Positions 31,833 through 34,365 of a DNA stretch of 34,365 nt are shown piece by piece. The notes below the pieces were generated by a model. That model saw only the letters and a list, made by a program, of their open reading frames with translations, did not search any database and was not told the DNA's origin. Position 1 is the stretch's first letter; the number at the start of each line of letters is the position of its first letter. The stretch is from Acidobacteriota bacterium (GTDB lineage Bacteria; Acidobacteriota; Terriglobia; Terriglobales; Acidobacteriaceae), in contig JAEYQK010000082.1 of assembly GCA_023410055.1 (NCBI GenBank), forward strand, positions 1 through 34,365, given 5' to 3'. Made by a program: the position numbers and the translations under genes.

Positions 31833-33632
31833 TTAGTGTGCTTCTGCCTGGTACGGCACCGTCGCGCCCATCTTCTGCGCGACATCGATCGCGAAGTTCG
31901 CCGCCGTCCCTATTACGCCCTTGTACTTCGGCACCTTGTACAGGCCGCTCCCCACCTCCGGATGCTGCGCCACATAGGCACGCAACTCATCCGCAGTCTT
32001 GCCAAGGTTCTTCAGTACGTCCGCAAACTCCAGCTTCGCTTTCGCCTTCGCTTCGCCGAGCGCCATCTGCACGCGGCTGTGCGCGTTGATCTCGCCTTCG
32101 CCGCTTGTCTCTATTGGTAGGAAAATCATGTCTTTGTAGTGCGCTACCACCGCCGACTGTGCTCCATCCGACTGCGTAGAAGGCATGCACCCGAACGGCT
32201 TCAGCGACAGCACCATGTGCGCGAGCTCCTTGTTGGAGTAGTAAATATTCTTCGCAACTTCCAAGTGCCCTTCGCCGCCCGCCGCGCGCGAGTTGTAGTA
32301 CGGATGTCCGACCCGCTGCAGCTCATACTGATCGACAAGCTTGTGCGCTGTCCCGCCTAGCGCCTCAACGATCTTGTGGTATTCCCGCGCAAATACCATC
32401 TCAGCCAGCCGCATCTTGGCCAATCGCTGCCGGTAATTCCACTGTATCTTAGCCTGCTTATCCAGCCTCCACGCCGGAGGTGCAACCGCACCCTCCTCCA
32501 GGCCGCGGAAGTCGCGCATCTTTTGCACGACTTGATGGATCATGTACATGATCCACGTTCCAATCGGCTCCACCAACACCTGCGCGCCCTCACGATTCAG
32601 AAAAGCGAACATGTTGAAGTTGCCGTCGCCCTCCGTGGTTTGGGCCCAGAACTCGCCCGTGATCTTTACGATCGGCTTCACCTTTAGCCGATCCACCTTC
32701 ACGGCCGCAAACTGGTCTCGAACATGGTGCAGGGCGTTCACGTACTCATCCGAGTACATCTGATCGAGGAACTTCCCCAAATACTCGACCATGCCCTTCA
32801 TCGGCACGCGCCCCGCAACTTTGCCGAACGCAGCCTCCACGCTCCACGGCGACTTGTGCTTGATCACCTCGTGCAGATACTCAATTGACTGCTGAAGAAC
32901 CGTATCCGTGTCGCCTGGGTTTACCTCGAACGCGCGCACCTGATGCGCCAATTCGTTCACGATGTCGCCCATATTCAATGCGTTGAGCAGGTTGAGAAAG
33001 AAATCCAGATTCATGTTCAGACCAGCTTCCGCCTCGGCCTGATTCAGTCCGCCACTCTGCTGAAACAGCAGCACGCGAAAGCCATCGAAGCCCGAATTGC
33101 GCAGCGCCAGCCTGTACTCCGATTCGTACATTCCGAACCGGCACGGTCCGCAGGCGCCCGCCGTCAGGAACACATACTTATTCAGGATGTCCTCTCTCGC
33201 CATCCCTGACGCCTCGAGTCCCTGCAGATACTGCACTAGGTTCCCAACCGTGAAGTAAGTGGGATTACATTGGCCGTTGTTCCCGTACTCCTTCCCGAGC
33301 TGAAACGCCTTCACATTCGGCGTCGGAATAACTTCGCACTTGTAGCCCAAGCCCTCGAAGGCACCATGAACAAGGCGCTCGTGCTTCCAGGTCAAGCCCC
33401 CAAACAAAAGCGTCGTATTGGCCCGCTCGGCCGCCGTAAACGGTCGCTCCACCGGCTTGTGAAAATGACCGGCTGCATGTTGATGCAGTCCAGCTTCGCG
33501 TTCCAGCCGCGCTCGCTCAGCTGCCACGCGTTCACGAATCACATCCTCAGGCGACTTAATTTGGATCAGTCTATTAGGAATTGAACTGGTGTCCTCTGCG
33601 ATTCGCGGAAGGTCATGCAGACTTGAGCCCAT
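31833..33632 (-). CDS. HgdB/BcrC-like double-cubane or dehydratase-type iron-sulfur protein
   Basis: A 599-aa protein of the 2-hydroxyacyl-CoA dehydratase D-component group (COG3581-like). Cysteines set for iron-sulfur clusters are Cys122 in NGQCNPTYFTVG, Cys161 and Cys164 in AGACGPCRFGMYESEY, and the late FGCMPSTQSDGA. The pattern of two half-domains is that of dehydratases and of double-cubane cluster proteins. The start ATG at 33632 is fixed by GGAGGTG eight bases upstream; the longer frame to 33665 would run through that site. It is the first gene of the unit, 100 bp ahead of its activase, and a CRP-type site lies upstream. The reaction is not known. Confidence 0.88.
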   Translation of the reverse strand: MGSSLHDLPRIAEDTSSIPNRLIQIKSPEDVIRERVAAERARLEREAGLHQHAAGHFHKPVERPFTAAERANTTLLFGGLTWKHERLVHGAFEGLGYKCEVIPTPNVKAFQLGKEYGNNGQCNPTYFTVGNLVQYLQGLEASGMAREDILNKYVFLTAGACGPCRFGMYESEYRLALRNSGFDGFRVLLFQQSGGLNQAEAEAGLNMNLDFFLNLLNALNMGDIVNELAHQVRAFEVNPGDTDTVLQQSIEYLHEVIKHKSPWSVEAAFGKVAGRVPMKGMVEYLGKFLDQMYSDEYVNALHHVRDQFAAVKVDRLKVKPIVKITGEFWAQTTEGDGNFNMFAFLNREGAQVLVEPIGTWIMYMIHQVVQKMRDFRGLEEGAVAPPAWRLDKQAKIQWNYRQRLAKMRLAEMVFAREYHKIVEALGGTAHKLVDQYELQRVGHPYYNSRAAGGEGHLEVAKNIYYSNKELAHMVLSLKPFGCMPSTQSDGAQSAVVAHYKDMIFLPIETSGEGEINAHSRVQMALGEAKAKAKLEFADVLKNLGKTADELRAYVAQHPEVGSGLYKVPKYKGVIGTAANFAIDVAQKMGATVPYQAEAH

Positions 33633-33660
33633 TGATCCCCACCTCCATACGGCTAAAGGC

Positions 33661-33688
33661 GTCACACCGTCGTGTGACGCGTGTCACA
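33661..33688. promoter_or_regulatory. CRP/FNR-family binding site upstream of the iron-sulfur unit
   Basis: TGTGACGCGTGTCACA (33673-33688) is a perfect TGTGA-N6-TCACA palindrome. A third half-site, TCACA at 33662-33666, forms the inverted pair GTCACAC (33661-33667) and GTGTGAC (33672-33678). The site lies 41-56 bp upstream of the HgdB-like start codon. The match to the CRP consensus is exact; the regulator itself is not in the window. Confidence 0.65.
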
Positions 33689-33689
33689 T

Positions 33690-34258
33690 GAGAATGTATT
33701 TTCTCCGCCGATGCCGCATGCTCGAACGTCTTTTGGTTGAATGGGGCTATTTAGGCCGTGACCGGTGCTCCCAAGATGTGAGTGGGGATAGCCACGCCTA
33801 AGTGAGCAGACGCTCAGGTTCACTCGACAGCTCCATCGCTTGGAGTTGAGCCCCGGCCTTCCCTTTTTGGCACGAGGAACAAAAATAATCTGCAAATCAC
33901 ATGCAGCTTGCTTGACACCTCTCGCAGTTCACCTCAACAATGTGGTCGTCTTTGTGGGGCTATCTAGGATCGACATCTGACCGGGACGACCACGGGGGAA
34001 TGGTTGCACAACTCGGATCAACTGCATCGGGTTTCGCGCTAAGTTAATGCCGAGTTCTGTTTAGCCACCAGATGTGGCTGACATGGGCGAAGCTTTGTTC
34101 TTCCTCCGTCACGACCAGCCAAACATAGTTCAGCAACACATCTCACATAGTTCAGCAACACATCTCTTTATTTCTATCCGCTAGATCCTGACCACGATCA
34201 CGTATCGCTGTTCACCTCTCACCCTCACGGTTCTTGGGCCATTTACGGAGCAAACAGA
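33690..34258. other. Long noncoding region with repeats and potential RNA structure
   Basis: About 570 bp without a credible gene. It contains a 14-bp near-repeat TGGGGCTATYTAGG at 33742-33755 and 33957-33970, complementary segments in pseudoknot order at 33745-33801, hairpins CTCCA/TGGAG (33831-33845) and AGCCAC/GTGGCT (34062-34078), a TTGACA hexamer at 33912-33917 with only a weak -10, and a perfect 22-bp tandem duplication at 34123-34166. It most likely serves as the regulatory leader of the gene that begins at 34259. Confidence 0.55.
34123..34166. repeat. Perfect tandem duplication, 2 x 22 bp
   Basis: Positions 34123-34144 are repeated without change at 34145-34166; the unit begins ACATAGTTCAG and ends ACATCTC. 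It lies 93 bp upstream of the ATG at 34259. It may be a pair of protein-binding sites or a recent slippage event. Confidence 0.9.
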
Positions 34259-34365
34259 ATGAGCAAGAATTTCGAATTACTTCGCCAAGCAGGTCGAGAT
34301 CGCGAATTCATGGAGCCAGAATCGCGGCCGTTTCCGACAACGGCGGGACCTGTGATCCCAACTCA
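34259..34365 (+). CDS. N-terminus of a gene cut by the window edge, possibly a tyrosine-kinase/exopolysaccharide protein
   Basis: ATG at 34259 with GGAG (34247-34250) eight bases upstream. The 35 visible codons read MSKNFELLRQAGRDREF then a Pro/Ser-rich stretch. The MSKNFELL start is like the N-terminal extension of some CpsD/CapB-type tyrosine kinases of exopolysaccharide clusters in this phylum; that is from memory and the stretch is too short to decide. The long leader with repeats fits a regulated surface-polysaccharide operon but does not prove it. Confidence 0.55.
   Translation, partial: MSKNFELLRQAGRDREFMEPESRPFPTTAGPVIPT

Noticed and set aside
28203..33632. Benzoyl-CoA reductase or 2-hydroxyglutaryl-CoA dehydratase operon
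   Set aside because: The separate catalytic subunits, CoA-transferase and ferredoxin genes of those pathways are absent, and the activase is of the fused DUF2229 type.
33743..33850. Known riboswitch classes (GEMM c-di-GMP, ZTP, SAM-II, preQ1)
   Set aside because: The conserved core sequences of these classes as I know them are not present.
33868..33884. TGGCACG as the -24 element of a sigma-54 promoter
   Set aside because: The required GC at -12 (TTGC-like) is missing at the correct distance.
33662..33895. Minus-strand 77-codon frame upstream of the HgdB-like gene
   Set aside because: Product lacks structure, and it crosses the CRP-type site and the structured region.
34123..34166. CRISPR array start
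   Set aside because: The two units are directly adjacent with no spacers and there are only two.

Overview
The window looks like chromosomal DNA from a member of the Acidobacteriota. That assignment is inference, resting on gene content and order: a nrdR / NAD-isocitrate dehydrogenase / cupredoxin lipoprotein / heme A synthase / heme O synthase / ABC exporter / DUF420 run, a giant fused acyl-CoA-dehydratase-type activase, a truncated kinase-like start at the right edge, and short interspersed repeats of a kind I associate with this phylum. It carries no rRNA, tRNA, CRISPR array, integrase or transposase that I can see. Most of it is dense, ordinary core and housekeeping sequence; the unusual material sits in the metal-homeostasis block, in the noncoding gaps and at the right end.

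Layout. 1-836: C-terminal part of a hybrid sensor histidine kinase with a receiver domain. 860-1591 (-): rhomboid protease, divergent from truB (1668-2552, +). 2745-4920 (-): miaB, a bifunctional-nuclease-fold (DUF151) protein and a small hypothetical, probably one operon. 5118-6724 (+): secreted transglutaminase-like protein and a DinB/YfiT-like protein. 6760-9064 (-): pdxS, a TRIC/UPF0126 channel and pdxT. 9374-10297 (+): secreted DUF1259 protein with two copies of its domain. 10616-14087: copper block with a CopA-type P-type ATPase carrying two YHS and two CxxC-type metal-binding modules, csoR with a tandem operator, and a divergent small protein with an HMA-like layout but no CxxC. 14331-16032 (-): small exported protein and an NRAMP-family transporter with altered metal-site motifs. 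16190-16752 (+): outer-membrane beta-barrel gene broken by a frameshift. 16798-27877 (+): HAD phosphatase, lytic transglycosylase, LPG_synthase_TM protein, nrdR, isocitrate dehydrogenase, cupredoxin lipoprotein, ctaA, ctaB, two-gene ABC exporter, exported hypothetical, DUF420 protein and a HEAT-like protein. 27922-33632 (-): a three-gene unit of a 599-aa HgdB-like protein, a 1176-aa double-ASKHA/DUF2229 activase and a 92-aa conserved-looking small protein. 33690-34258: long noncoding stretch with repeats and potential RNA structure, leading into the first 35 codons of a gene on the plus strand.

How the genes fit together. ctaA and ctaB make heme A for an aa3-type oxidase, DUF420 proteins are linked to oxidase maturation (CtaM/YozB), and the cupredoxin lipoprotein next door is a plausible electron carrier or copper handler. 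pdxS and pdxT form the pyridoxal-phosphate synthase. CsoR most likely senses Cu(I) and controls copA through the tandem operator. The 599-aa and 1176-aa proteins resemble an ATP-driven one-electron activase and its double-cubane or dehydratase-type iron-sulfur partner; a perfect CRP-type site lies just upstream. This last unit is the best candidate in the window for chemistry that has not been described.
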